From NCBI GenBank assembly GCA_002224055.1, contig AZLU01000002.1, positions 296,777-360,776 on the forward strand: a stretch of 64,000 nucleotides of DNA. Direction: 5' to 3'. Shown here in pieces: positions 47,011 to 58,400 of the stretch. The notes below the pieces were generated by a model. It did not search any database. It was not told the DNA's origin and worked only from the letters and a program-made list of their open reading frames with translations. The DNA is from Pezizomycotina sp. ARF18 (Eukaryota; Ascomycota). How positions within the stretch are numbered: position 1 is the stretch's first letter; every line of letters begins with the position of its first letter. The translations under genes were made by a program, and so were the position numbers.

Positions 47011-47484
47011 ATGAAAAATCACAGGAAAATCGGACGAACAATGTTTTTCTTGAATTACTTTTTAACTATATCACTCCTATCGACATTATCCTCAGCTTCG
47101 AAGCCGGATGATATTATTGCCCGGATTAAGCTCGCCGATCTCCTACCGACGGAGAATGCTACGAATTTAATTGCCCAAACAGCGCCTGCGCAGCCTGCAC
47201 CCCCATCGGAAACACTGTCAACCCGACCTGCAAGTCCAGCGTCCAGTGCTGCACGGGTTCCTGGCGGTCGGATAACCACCGCTGCATAAACATCGACGCG
47301 AGTACCCTCTGCTGCCATAGTCTGTGTGATAGCGGAACATGCAAGTTCCCGCTGAACACGTCCCCTGCCAAGATGCGACGGACTGCTGCGCCGATACGAT
47401 GTCCCAGACCACGATCTCTCAGATCACCGTCTCTCCTCGCCTTGACCATTTCCTTCTCCTTCTCTATCTTCCTCCTCATGCTCC
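47011..47484 (+). CDS. Small cysteine-rich secreted protein
   Basis: The ATG at 47011 (or 47041) starts a signal peptide (MFFLNYFLTISLLSTLSSAS). The following DNA (47171-47400) encodes, in other frames, closely spaced cysteines: CPNSACAACTPIGN, CKSSVQCCTG, RCINIDASTLCCHSLCD, CQDATDCCAD. About twelve cysteines, including three CC pairs, would make a disulfide-rich fold such as those of fungal secreted proteins of the cell surface or host interface. The gene is convergent with TCF25/RQC1 and their ends overlap by up to about 60 bp. The frame is not continuous between the signal peptide and the cysteine-rich part, so the exact product is uncertain. No named family recognised. Confidence 0.5.
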
Positions 47485-49527
47485 CTGAATGCCCTCCTCA
47501 AAGCCTCCCCTTCCTCTCCATTCAACTGCAGCATATTCCCCATCCAAGCTTCATCTCCCCTTCCGGCCGCCTCCCTCAGCGCATCCCTCATCCAATTCTG
47601 CACCTCCACATGGTCAACATTCCCCTGCGCATCCCTAACGTCCGGCATCGGTCCGCCCACGGCATCAAGCTTGCAACGAAGCTCTGTATCAGTCCCAACG
47701 CGCCAGTACCACCTTCCCCTCCCTCCACGCTAGGCCCACTCAGTGCAGCTCGTAGTAACCTCGACGAAGGCTCTGATGCCATCTCCCTCTCGTAATCCGA
47801 TATCCCATCCAGCGGCGGGAGCGGATCCCACGCCATACCCGTATTAGCTTTTATCGCGTTCGGTAAATACGACAACAGATTCCGTACTTCCATTAATATG
47901 ACGTGCCGGTAAACGTCCGGCTCTTACTCGTAAAGTAGTTTATCGCGGAATTCTCCGCCGAGAGCTCGGATTTCTTGACCCGGCCAGCGACCTCAAAGAG
48001 CAAAGAGGTATTTTCGGGAATGTTCCAGGTATCGGCGCAGCGGTGCGCGTACATTTCCGCTAGCAGTTTATCTTCGTCCATGGGTGGTAGGACGCCCCAC
48101 AGCTCCGTCGGCACGTCCATGTTCAAGCTCGAGTACAGGGTGGATACCATCCACGGGTACTTCACCACCGCCTCTTTTAGTTTCACCCTACACTCTTCCT
48201 GCGGCCGAGTTGTAGCAGCGCGAGCGGTACGCTGTACACTATATTCGGCAGCGTACTCCACACCGGATTCAACACCTCGCTCTCGTATAAATCAAGCAGG
48301 AATTGCGCCTGCCGCGACTTCAACGTGTACTGGTCAATGCACAATGCTAAGCACAGCGGATCGCCCGCGGGATCATCTGCAATAACACCTTCACCATTTC
48401 CAGACCCGTACGCCACATACCCCGCCGCGATAGCGATTCGATGTACTTCCAGCCCGCGTACCACAGCTCCCTGTTTTCGAAGTGCTTGTACGATAGGCGC
48501 GCCGCGCCGGAGGAGAGGGATGTAGGGTACGTAGAGTGAGAGCTGCGGCCGAGGGAGTAGAGCGCGCGGGAGATGAGGGTTTGGGAGGATGTGTAGTCGG
48601 GTGGGTTGTTGTGCGTTAGAGCGATGGTGGAGACTTGTAGTAGCGTGGAGATGTGGTAAGGACTCGTCTGTAGGTGCATTATCATCCGTTGAGGGTCTGC
48701 GGGAAATTAGCTTCTGGTTACTTCACTAAAAGAGTTAGAGGAAGGCGAGACGCCACATACCCATTGAAACGACACACTCCAAAAACTGCCGCTGTACGTC
48801 CTTGTACGCCTTGCTGTGCACGTACTTGTACTCCACGCTCCCGTCGTCGTTGGATTTTACAACTTCCATCCCTAATCCGCCCGAGGAAGCCGGCGGCCAT
48901 CCTTCACCCGGTTGTACGAATACGTTCCGCTTGCCGGCCGGTAGCGCTCTTCCGGCGGTCCTCCTGGCATTCCTACCGCCGGGGTGTTGCGGTGCGTCGT
49001 CATCCTCCGCGTTCAGCGCCGCCCGTCCGAATAGCCGCCTCATCTCGTTGTCCGGGTCTAAGTTCTTCGAATCAACCTTCAGCAACGACGCTAGCTTCGA
49101 TGCAGCCGATATCTGCTCCTTCGTTGGGCGAGGGGTCGTATCTTCGGAGGCGGACTTGGAGAGATCGAGTGCTTTGAGCGCGGCGTCGATTTCGTCTTCG
49201 GCCTCTTCGGGAACACTGGCGGCAGCGGCTTTCGCTTTCTTCTTTTTCTTCTTCCGGTTGGGTCTCTTCTTCGACGGCGTTGCTTTACTTCCTCCTCCTC
49301 CTCCGCTTCTTGCTCTTCGTGGTCCTCTTTTTCTGCTGCTCCGTCATCACCGTCGTCATCATCGTCGCCGGCGTTCAGCATGGCGAATAGGTTTTGTTTC
49401 TGCGGCTGGACCCTTCCCCGGATTCCTCTTCTTCGTCGGAGGGGTATTCATCGTCCGGCTTCAACGAGGAAAGCAGGGCCTCCTTGTCCTTCTCCCTTTG
49501 AGCTCGGCGAAGAGCTCGAGTCGGCAT
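47424..49527 (-). CDS. RQC1: TCF25/RQC1 ribosome quality control protein
   Basis: Orthologue of yeast Rqc1 and animal TCF25 (NULP1), a subunit of the ribosome quality control complex that acts with Ltn1 and Rqc2 on stalled 60S nascent chains. The ATG at 49527 gives MPTRALRRAQREKDKEALLS. An acidic/basic low-complexity region (49091-49420) follows, then LKVDSKNLDPDNEMRRLFG (about 49050), VQPGEGWPPASSGGLGMEVV, and YKYVHSKAYKDVQRQFLECV. After an intron at 48697-48760 come MIMHLQTSPYHISTLLQVST, ARLSYKHFENRELWYAGWKY, RGMWRTGLEMVKVLLQ and AQFLLDLYESEVLNPVWSTL. WMVSTLYSSLNMDVP and LLSYLPNAIKANTGMAWDPL, then PPLDGISDYER, follow near the C-terminus. The collinear order over the whole family length is decisive. 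At least four frame changes lie within this normally essential-type conserved gene. Confidence 0.88.
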
Positions 49528-50041
49528 GTTGCTTTACTGGTACAATAGGCGATGATGCTGTTGATAGATATTAGGAAACTAGGAGATGAAGGTATGTACA
49601 GGATGGAGAGATGGCGATGCGAATTCTTTGTTGTTGTTGAAGGGAGAGTGGATGGATGGGGTTTGGAAGGGAATTTCTCAGAGTGTGAGTCTTTGACCCA
49701 CATTCTTGGCGAGATCGAAGCTCCTCACTGCACCAAAAAAAGCAAATAATTTATATAGCACGTACGCAGAAATATGCACGCCAGTATTAGCTTTTCACGA
49801 TATCGTCTTATTAATAGCTACCCTTTTACCTCCTCTTCGTATGGCTCCTTGAGATAATAATATGCGCTACAATATAATATGCAATGAGTACTTCAGATAC
49901 ACTTTGCTTTTCGAGCTATCACGAGGCGATGTCAACATGATCATTCACTTCCTCAAAGTTGCGAAAGATAGACGTTTATATATATATACCTTTTGCAATC
50001 TTGTCCGTTGCAACTTTCATGGTGCAATGACTCTATGAGAT

Positions 50042-50049
50042 TATAAATA
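50042..50049 (+). promoter_or_regulatory. TATA box
   Basis: TATAAATA, 219 bp upstream of the ATG at 50261, followed by a CT-rich leader and the heptamer repeat. Confidence 0.4.
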
Positions 50050-50183
50050 GGAGGACCTTTCCGCGGACTACTTATTCGCTTTTCCTTCTACTAAATTTAC
50101 CCCACGTTATACCCTGCGCTAAGCCCTCCTTCTGACAGAGCAGCATCATCCTATACCTTTCAAGGATAGTTAGGACTGGAGCC

Positions 50184-50215
50184 TCTTGCATCTTGCATCT
50201 TGCATCTTGCATCTT
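50184..50215. repeat. 7-bp tandem repeat (TCTTGCA)n
   Basis: Four perfect TCTTGCA units plus a partial fifth, lying in the probable 5' leader of the gene starting at 50261. Confidence 0.95.
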
Positions 50216-50260
50216 TCAGTCTCTTCGTTTTGATACCGGATCAGGATCCAAAAAAAGAAA

Positions 50261-50729
50261 ATGCAAAATGCAGCGCATTTTAAGTACCTCAGTTCCAACC
50301 ATCCTCAGACGTGGACGCGATATCGCACTGTCAAATATCATTTGTCCATCAGACGTGAGGTCAACATTGAATCGCTTCTCCAAAGTCTCCAGCATACCTC
50401 TCCCAAGGAAGTCCGTTCTCGGATACCGGCCGCGGGCACGGTCTGTCAGAAAGCCGCCAAGCCTTTGGGTGCCTTATACACGCCAAATAAGGGTTTGAAC
50501 GACGTAATGAGGCAAAAACATGGCGATCGCTATATCGTTACTTTTTCCAGGCAGCAAGTAATCCTGATATGTTCTTAGGCACGTTTCCGTAAGATATACT
50601 ATGCTTGTTGTAGCATCTTTACTGACCTCTTTACACAGGAGCCATGACGCACGCGAAGCTTTTAGCTGCTCTTTCAGCTTTTGCGGGGATCTCTTATCAT
50701 CTCCAGGGAAATGGTATGGAAGACGATAG
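50261..50729 (+). CDS. Unknown small protein
   Basis: Not recognised. The ATG at 50261 gives MQNAAHFKYLSSNHPQTWTR, and the frame stays open with SLQHTSPKEVRSRIPAAGTV and LGALYTPNKGLND. A possible intron at about 50505-50551 (GTAATG to TTCCAG) and a second at 50589-50638 (GTAAGA, TACTGAC, CACAG) would keep the frame to NPDMFLGTFPSHDAREAFSC, with a stop at 50727-50729. Support comes from splice sites, a TATA box and phase agreement. There are no domain hits by eye, no signal peptide and no membrane segment. The exon model is tentative. Confidence 0.4.
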
Positions 50730-52986
50730 AGAACGATATGGGTGCTATGTCTAGTTGAAATCAATAACGATCACGACTGCTTATAATTTTAATCCCTGGC
50801 TCGGATTGGAAAACTCTTCATTACAAATTGTATTCGTTGCATTTCGTCACCTCGTGAAGAATCTGCGTTACGTATTTATAGTGTCTATCTGCTCAGTTAG
50901 TACTAATATAGTTAGTACTAATAGAGTTAATACTAATAGAGTTAGTGCTAATAGAGTTAGTGCTAATAGAGAAACTCCTCATTATTTTCCATACTCCAGG
51001 TTCACTTTCCAAATCAATAGATCAATATTAAACTGTGAATGCTTGTATTATTACGCATTTCGGGTGACTTGGGAGTAGTTTTTTTTTTTTTTTTTTGGTC
51101 AAGTTTGTGCGACGATTGCTGGCAATTTACTCACTTATCTTCATTAAGAGCACGCTTCTAAATCTTAAGTTACACTGCATTGACGCTCCGCTAAGTATAA
51201 TCCAAAATGTGTACATATATTGCCTTTCCATATTTTCCGTGACTATATGCTTATAGAATACTTTATATACAGACCGAATTGTCAACGTTCTTCTTAAGGA
51301 ACTATTCATGCTAGCTATTACGATATAGTTAAGACTGTAAGGTTGTTTAGAAGAAAACGCAATGCTGGACATATGATACATTGTGCATTACCTCCGAATT
51401 TGATGGCTACGATGCAAATTTTTGAATTCATAATAGCATGCCCAAGGTGCCAGGTACTACCCTTTGGTCTACTATTTATAGGCCTACCAGATTCCTCTAT
51501 AGAATCACCATTCAAATAATTCAAGGTACTAAGAGGATGAGGATGTCATTTCTCATCTGCTAAGCTCTAGTCGGGGTTAAATTGAAGTACTACTGCCTTA
51601 CAGAAGTTGCCTTCTTTTCTATAGATGCAATACTCAGTACTGTACAACTCACTAGTAAACCATATATCTGTATCGCGTTACCCTCAGGACTTGAATCGCA
51701 AACAAATATATACGCAGAAAGAAACTTCAATTCCTAATACTTTATTCTAAAGGTTCTCAATGAATTTCTATATAGAATAAATCGCATGGGATCTTCTATG
51801 ATAACTCTGATATCACTCGGCGGGCCCGTGAGAGGAAACTTAGAGCCTCTGCTCTTTATATTACCGCCCCGGGTCGTCGCTCAAGCTATGTTGACCCGCG
51901 CAACATCGGCGGTGCCGTATATCCACAGAACACTCCAAGAAACCATATTCTCCATACCAAGAGGCAGTTCTCAAGAACCGCCTTCATGACCCCAGTCATA
52001 TGAGAGTCTCGCCCACTACGGCACTAGAGACACTAGACGCAGCATCAAACTCCAAAGGAACCCTTATAAAGACCGACGAAACAATAAACCGGCAGGCGGA
52101 GGAGAACCCCAGGTCCGTACAGCTCGGCCATGAGAGTATTGATGGCCTTTTCTATCTCCACTGGAATCTGCGGATACTTCTAGCTCAAGGCTCGCCAGGA
52201 AGCAAGAGTAGACAAAAAAGCTGTGGAGAAATGGGAAAGATTTTGGCATTTCTGGTAACAGGAGGAAAGCGCAATTCTCTCATCTACTAGTGTATCTATA
52301 AGTTTAATACCAGAAGTGTACACCATTATAATAGCGTTAAATAGTAATACAGCTTCCAAGCCGTGTAGCTAGACCCCTCCAGGTGTTTAGATTTGCAATC
52401 GCTCTTCATCAATCTCATCCATATACGAACCCGCAACTTAAAATATTATATAGTTTAGCGGATTAATGATCCGATTGCGCCGATTTACTTTCAATCAACC
52501 TTTCACAGTCCGTTATAAATGGAAGCCAAATCTAGTGAAAGCTACGTATTTACAGTGATATTAAACTTAAAATATTTTTGAGTTCCTTCTTGGTCAATTT
52601 TGGCGATGCTGAAGTCAAGGTGTTGAGATCGAAAGGTAATTCAAAATTTGAGCTTTGTATACCTAGCAAAGCCTAAAATGTTTCCAGAAGGAAACAATCT
52701 ACTCAATTTCTATTTCCCGACATTCATTGCCTGTATTGCAAGAATATTATCCATTCGAAACATTATTGTCTACTATAATATTCTTTACATTTTAAACTGC
52801 ATCAAACCGGCACGTCTTTATATATTCAGATTTCGAATCAACGTTATATTCCAGCTGCTGAAGTATCTACTTACGAAGTAATCATTTATACACTCTAAAC
52901 TTCCTTCCCGTCTGAAGACCGGTGCTCAAAGTACCACCTTGATTAGAAGGTCTGGAACCTTGTCTCGGAGCTATAAGCCGCACGAT
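50730..52986. other. Gene-poor spacer with minisatellite
   Basis: AT-rich. Contains the 15-bp minisatellite and a T run at about 51079-51096. Frames at 51786-51989 and 52000-52290 are protein-like in composition but carry no recognisable motif; they may be remnants. Confidence 0.35.
50896..50970. repeat. 15-bp minisatellite, five units
   Basis: Units start at 50896, 50911, 50926, 50941 and 50956 with consensus GTTAGTACTAATAGA and one to two changes per unit. In the plus frame it reads as repeated VSTNR/VSANR. Confidence 0.95.
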
Positions 52987-53420
52987 ATGCTTTTGAATGC
53001 TCGCACCCCAACGTCAAGGGCCTTTTCGACTTCTAAAACCCCCAGAAACCTTTCCGAAAACTCGGTAGAATTTCGCGTACGGTTAGAGACACGGTCGGCC
53101 ATAATACATGCAACGACTATAACAGAGACTCATTTCAGATCATAGAGGAAATGCGGGAAGTATCCCCGGCGCTGCAAAATCTAGATCCAGCGGTCCGAAA
53201 CCACGCAATCCTCCGCTCCCTGCGCAACGACATAACGGACATGAAGAGGCAGTTTCCTCAGCAGATTGAAAAAACGAAACAGGAATTGAGCGATGGCCAC
53301 GGCGCTATATGCGGTATACTCTGGGCAAGTGGTTTCTTGGGACTTCTTGTGTTGGGATTTTTGAACGGTATTCGAGAATTTACATCAAAAGTAAACTTGA
53401 TGTCTGGAGAGGGAAGTTAA
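52987..53420 (+). CDS. Predicted mitochondrial single-pass coiled-coil protein
   Basis: A complete gene without frame problems. The ATG at 52987 gives MLLNARTPTSRAFSTSKTPR, a classic Arg/Ser-rich mitochondrial presequence. An intron at 53077-53138 (GTACGG, ACTATAAC, TTCAG; phase 0) joins ...SVEFR to IIEEMREVSPALQNLD. Then a helical charged segment (HAILRSLRNDITDMKRQFPQ, IEKTKQELSDG) and one hydrophobic segment AICGILWASGFLGLLVLGFL, ending NLMSGEGS at 53420. Length is about 124 residues. The family is not recognised; topology suggests anchoring in the mitochondrial inner membrane by a C-terminal segment. The next gene downstream has the same layout, so the two may be related or act together. 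The GTACGG donor is unusual but the phase fits. Confidence 0.6.
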
Positions 53421-53913
53421 AAGAAGGGCTTGATAGACTATAAAAAGTCCTTAGAAGAGTTAGGCCCATTTGATAGATAGGTTTCGCTTTCTTACTTTGC
53501 GATTTCTTCGCGTTTCTATTGCAAGGCTAAATTTTTCTTCCAGTTTCCGTTGCGTGCTATCGCTTTCACGTACTACTAATGGAATTAGCTCCCTCTGCTC
53601 GCTTTCGTTGCTTATTACTCTGATCATGACGGAGAAAGTTTATTTGTATGACTGGCATCGGGTGAAATGGTAACAATATGAAACTTTAGAATTTGACGAA
53701 CAAAGAGTAACAATAAATTTTAAAAGTCAGCAGAGAAAGGTTTAAGTCTTGTAGAGAGCTTATGTGGGAAAGTTATTTCTTAGGATAACGTGTCTCTTCT
53801 CATTATCCTTGGATCAAACATAGCCCACAAATCGCCTCCTTTCTTGTCGATTCCCACGAAATTTGCTCCGAGAACACTCAGTCCCAAGACGAGCCACGGA
53901 ACAGATTCCCAGA
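53421..53913. other. Spacer
   Basis: About 490 bp between the two coiled-coil genes; AT-rich, presumably terminator and promoter. No gene. Confidence 0.5.
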
Positions 53914-55428
53914 ATGCCTTCCGCGATGCTCCGCTCCAGTCTCCCTACTGCGCTACGTACTACGACCGTAAGGCGTGTAAGCGCCTCATGCCGCTTTTCA
54001 AGAAGTCTCCACGATATTCTTTGGGAACTTTGAGGCCCCTCCGTCAGGCAAGGTGAGCCAAAGCAAACTCAACAGCTCGAAAAGCCCGAAAAGACCGTGA
54101 CGAGCGAACCCCACCCGGAAAACGGGCGTGGATGTCCTTCTAGAAATGCATTCAACGCGGTACGCTTGAAACAAAACGATATGTCCGAAGCCATCTCTGT
54201 CATCAACAGTAGGATTGACACGGCGATGAGGAAGATCGATCTGAACGCGGAAACTACGGACAAACAAGACCAGTTCCTCGGGGATTTACACAATCGTGTT
54301 GGAATAATTAGCAGGAATCTTGATCTTCCTCTCGACGCCTTCAAAAAATTAGTGATCTTGAAAGCGCTATTATAAGTTGAAAGAGGCTGAGGACTCGGAG
54401 ATCGCTAAGCTAAAGGAGCTCGAGAGGTTTATGGAAGATGTGAACTCGGATGTATTTTCGATTAAGCACGCTGATCTAGGCGGCCAAGGCACATTTACCG
54501 TGGCGGTGGACTCTCTGAGGGAAGGACTCGAAAGAGTGGAAGAGAAAACGAACGGCTTGCAAAAATCGGTGGATAATATTAACAGCAAGGTCAAAGATTA
54601 AATGTCGAAGTCGGCCACCTCAAGTACGATGCCGCAGACGTCAAGCAAGACGTAAAAACGTTCAAGGGGACTTGAGGGACATTCATGAGGACATTGAGAG
54701 CATAAAAGAAGATAATGAACAGTATGAAGAACCCCAAGAAGATGGAGAGCATGAAGCAGATGAGAAATCTAGGGGTTCTAAATTTGAGACGCCATCTTCT
54801 CACGCTCCCGAAGAGAGTAAAAATCTCTTCAACCAAGTTACCGGCGGTACTGATTCTCCAAAACCTCATTCGGATGTTGTCGAAAAGATGAACAGCGACA
54901 TGACTGAAATTTTCAGAGGTCTTGTCGAGCACTACAGAAAGAGCAGCACCGTCCAGACAATGTCGGGGTCTCTGAAGCAGCATTAACGCAACTGGAGTCA
55001 ATTGGCAGCCAAATCTCGACTCTTCAAAGCAAGGTCACGGAGTATGAAGACCACCAAATCGAGTTCAGCCACATGGTGAAGAAATGGATAGAACAGGCAA
55101 GAAACGATAACATAAACAGAACGAGCGGCATTGGAGCAGAGTTAAACAGTACTTACCTGAAATTATCCCAATTAGATAATAAAATATCGCTATTCGGCTC
55201 GAGACTGGACAACATAGATCGAGTACAAAGACACCAATTTGACGAGAAGAAAGCTTTCTACGAGGAAGCTAGAAACACTTCAAGGACGAGAAGGGGTTCC
55301 GGGAAGCTGTTCATAGGGGCGCATTAAAGGCGGAGAAAGAGATCAAGAAACTAAAGCGTTCTGTGCTTCTTGGTATTCTTACGGGCGGTTTGGGATCGCA
55401 GGCCTTTACGGGTTGGTTCTTGACTTGA
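53914..55428 (+). CDS. Long coiled-coil protein with mitochondrial presequence and C-terminal membrane segment
   Basis: Not recognised by family. The ATG at 53914 gives MPSAMLRSSLPTALRTTTVR, then RVSASCRFSRSLHD, a strong mitochondrial presequence. The same frame continues, past one in-frame stop at about 54031, to NDMSEAISVINSRIDTAMRK. The remainder is coiled coil in alternating frames: KLKELERFMEDVNSDVFSIK, LREGLERVEEKTNGLQKSVD, IHEDIESIKEDNEQYEEPQE, LESIGSQISTLQSKVTEYED, LSQLDNKISLFGSRLDNIDR. The end is EKEIKKLKRSVLLGILTGGL, a short hydrophobic anchor, with stop at 55426-55428. Total is about 500 residues. The organisation mirrors the smaller gene at 52987-53420 on the same strand. Heptad-like repeats suggest an elongated membrane-tethered scaffold or spacer in mitochondria (inference). 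Confidence 0.5.
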
Positions 55429-58400
55429 GCTAAGACTACCGAAAAGAGAAGGCTTTTTTTTCGACAGATGCCAATTTCTCTTGAGAATTTCAAGCCTAGA
55501 AGTACTAATTGCTCCGACTGAGCATCTCAAGTATCGGCAGAAGGTTACTTCAAAAGCTCACATCGAACAGAGGTAGAAATCAAAGGTCATAGTTTTAATT
55601 CAGATGGTTAGGTTGTTTAAGTTCCAGCTACCTTATTTCAGGATAATGCTCCTCTCCATTTTTTAAGAAAAGTTAGAAGATATGTCAGAACCCTAATACC
55701 ATGACTTCCTAAAGCTCATCGAGCCCTTCCGTTATTTAGAAGAGAAAGAAACAAGAGGCGAAGAAAACGCATGAGAAACGTTGCGAGTGAGCAGACAGAC
55801 GCGTTCACCGTCAAATTTTACCCTGCTATACCTATAATGAGTAGCAAGTGAATACAAGCAGAGCCGTAAGTAAATTGCTCATCTATTATATGATAAATCT
55901 CTGCCATGCTACTCCAGTACATTAAGAGCAGTAACCAAGTCACTCAACCACATTATTTAACTAGATGGATGAAAGGTCATCGATAATCTTACTATCTAGT
56001 ACTATGCTAGCCCATCAGGATCGATTCGAGTGGAGAAGCTCCTGCTCAAGAGATTGATGATATTAATTTGAATCGTGTACCGCAACAGATTCCAGAAGCA
56101 AATCAATTAACGTTGCCTGCAGCTCAGGTTTCCGTTGCTCGAAGTCGCGAAGGACGAGGATAATGAGAACTTCGACTGAGAAGGCCTGACCTAGATCTTC
56201 AAAGGAGTGTGAAGCATGTGAAGCTGATTAACAGGTAGACTTGTTGCTATAAGCGCAGAAATGATTGTGCACAGCGATAGAATGCAGGACCAGTAGCATG
56301 GAGACTAGCTTTGGTAGTAGCTCCACATCTTTGAATATATGAAACATGCAGTTCACTGGAAAATAGAATCATTTCTCTTTAATTTTCATAAAAATCCTGG
56401 GATTCATATCAAACGCTTTATGAGTAAGAGGACAAATGGGAAATAAGCTACATAATAGGCTGGCCGCTGAAACGGCAGCTTGAATCGGAACCTCGTAATA
56501 GTTAGTACTTTCCTCTGCAGTCACTAGGCCAAGTGAGAGAAGTGCCACCTATGGTGATATGGGAAAATGCATAAACATACGACAACAATACCTGGGGCCA
56601 ATGTCGATTCCGGTGAACCCACAAGTTAGTGGAAGATGCACAAATACTGAACGAAAATCGCAGCAGGCGTTAGAGAATAGCCTGAAAGTCTAAGCTCTCC
56701 TGTCCGCAATTCACAAAAAGATAGTGTCGACACGTAGGGAGCTTGTCGTCGCTTTTACGCCAATTTTCTTCAATTGTGACATTTTCACCCCGTTCACTGG
56801 AGACTCTGATTGTTTTGGCGTATGCCCGCTACTCTAAGCCATTTCACTCATTTTCTTTTTTTTTTCACCAAGACTTGGAAAAGCATCATTCTTCACCAAT
56901 ATGATGGTTATGACCAACGAATACCCTCTGGAGCTTTCGCTTCAAACATGAATTATAATTTTTTTTTTGCGCAAGCAATCAAAGACGATATCGCAACGGA
57001 TTATGGACTTATTCCCGCTCAAGATTGCTATGCGACATTCAGCGGATAAGTTCCTCCAATAAGGCCTCAACGAAAGGCACCGATTCTGAGCTGCCTTGAA
57101 AGGTCGTGGAAGGGCTGGAATCAAGTGTAGAAGGGGGCAAAGTCTAGAGTAGTGGCTCGTTTCATGTAATCGCTAGAGATTATTGGGCGGAAGCTTTTGC
57201 TAGACGTTACGATGGGTTCTAATAAGGGCATTTAGTGGCCGCCGTAACAATAAAAATCATCATTTGCCTTAAAAAGAGAAAAGAAAAAGAAAAGAACGCT
57301 AGGGTTTACAATGCTAATAGTACAAAACGATCTAGATAGGTCTACGCAGTACTCAGACCTTATCAATGCAATCTTCCTTGAAAGAGCAGGAGTTTCTCGG
57401 CACGCTATAATTATTCCGCCGCATTGGGCAGGCAATCTTCCCGTGAATTACGAGATTAAAGCATACCTAATAAATGGCACCGTGATGTGAGCCGCAATAA
57501 AATACCTTCTTGAGAGCTTCTTCCTCAATTTCGAAATTACTCGGCGTAGAGTTATGATAAGCCATTAACTGCCTTACCAATCTCCCTCTGACTAACGTCC
57601 ACAATCCTCTCCCGAAGGTATCTTCCAGATATTTGGAGCAATCTAAAGGCGATAGCTTCCAATAAACCAGCATACGTATGGCATGATAAATTTTTTTGGC
57701 TCTTTCTCATATTCCCAGGTTGCCAACAGGCTGCTAAAATAATATAGCTACGTCCTTGCTGAGGATCAAACATGCTGGACCACGATGCATAGAGAATATC
57801 CAGGGATTTATAGGTTGGGCGATAGCGAATGTCTATGCGCCAGCATCAGACGAACCCTCGATGGACCTATTAACGACTGAAACTTACAACCGAAGCTGTT
57901 TATCCAACGATAGTTAAAAGAACGGCTCGGATATAGTAGCGACACTCAGTCTGCTGTGGTTAAAATCCCCCAAAGTACACTTTCTTCAACACAGCAACTT
58001 CCGTATCATAGGCGTACAGCAGTTTATATTACGAGTTTAATCTTCTGATCGCATATTTGACACCTAGAGCGTCTTCAGCACCGCTCCGCGAGGAACAAAA
58101 GAAGCGTGATGAGGAAGCTATAACTGGACATATTATCGCTAGACTAACATCGCGAGCGATTTTGACAAGAAATGCGTGCAGGGTGCATGTGCTCGGTCCC
58201 GCGTCAATAAAGCTTCGAACAATTTTGCCAAGGTGGTGTTAAGTAGTAATCTGACTTTTAAAACTTCGCTACTTTGATCAGTAGCTCCCCCTATCCGCGC
58301 GGGTAATATAGAGCTATAACTATCTCGGCTGGAGGACGAAATCCATTCTTAACGGGAATTTACTACATTAACAGGTCTATAATAAGCTTACTCGTTCAAA

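Larger units (their letters stand above)
49528..50260. other. Divergent promoter region
   Basis: Between RQC1 (minus) and the small plus-strand gene. Contains a TATATATA stretch (49979-49988) and TATAAATA (50042-50049). Confidence 0.5.

Noticed and set aside
48802-49548. Plus-strand 248-codon open frame
   Set aside because: Antisense of the TCF25/RQC1 N-terminal half; Ser/Phe-rich shadow of Glu/Lys-rich coding sequence.
50896-50970. 15-bp repeat as a CRISPR-like array
   Set aside because: The units are directly contiguous without spacers, so it is a minisatellite.
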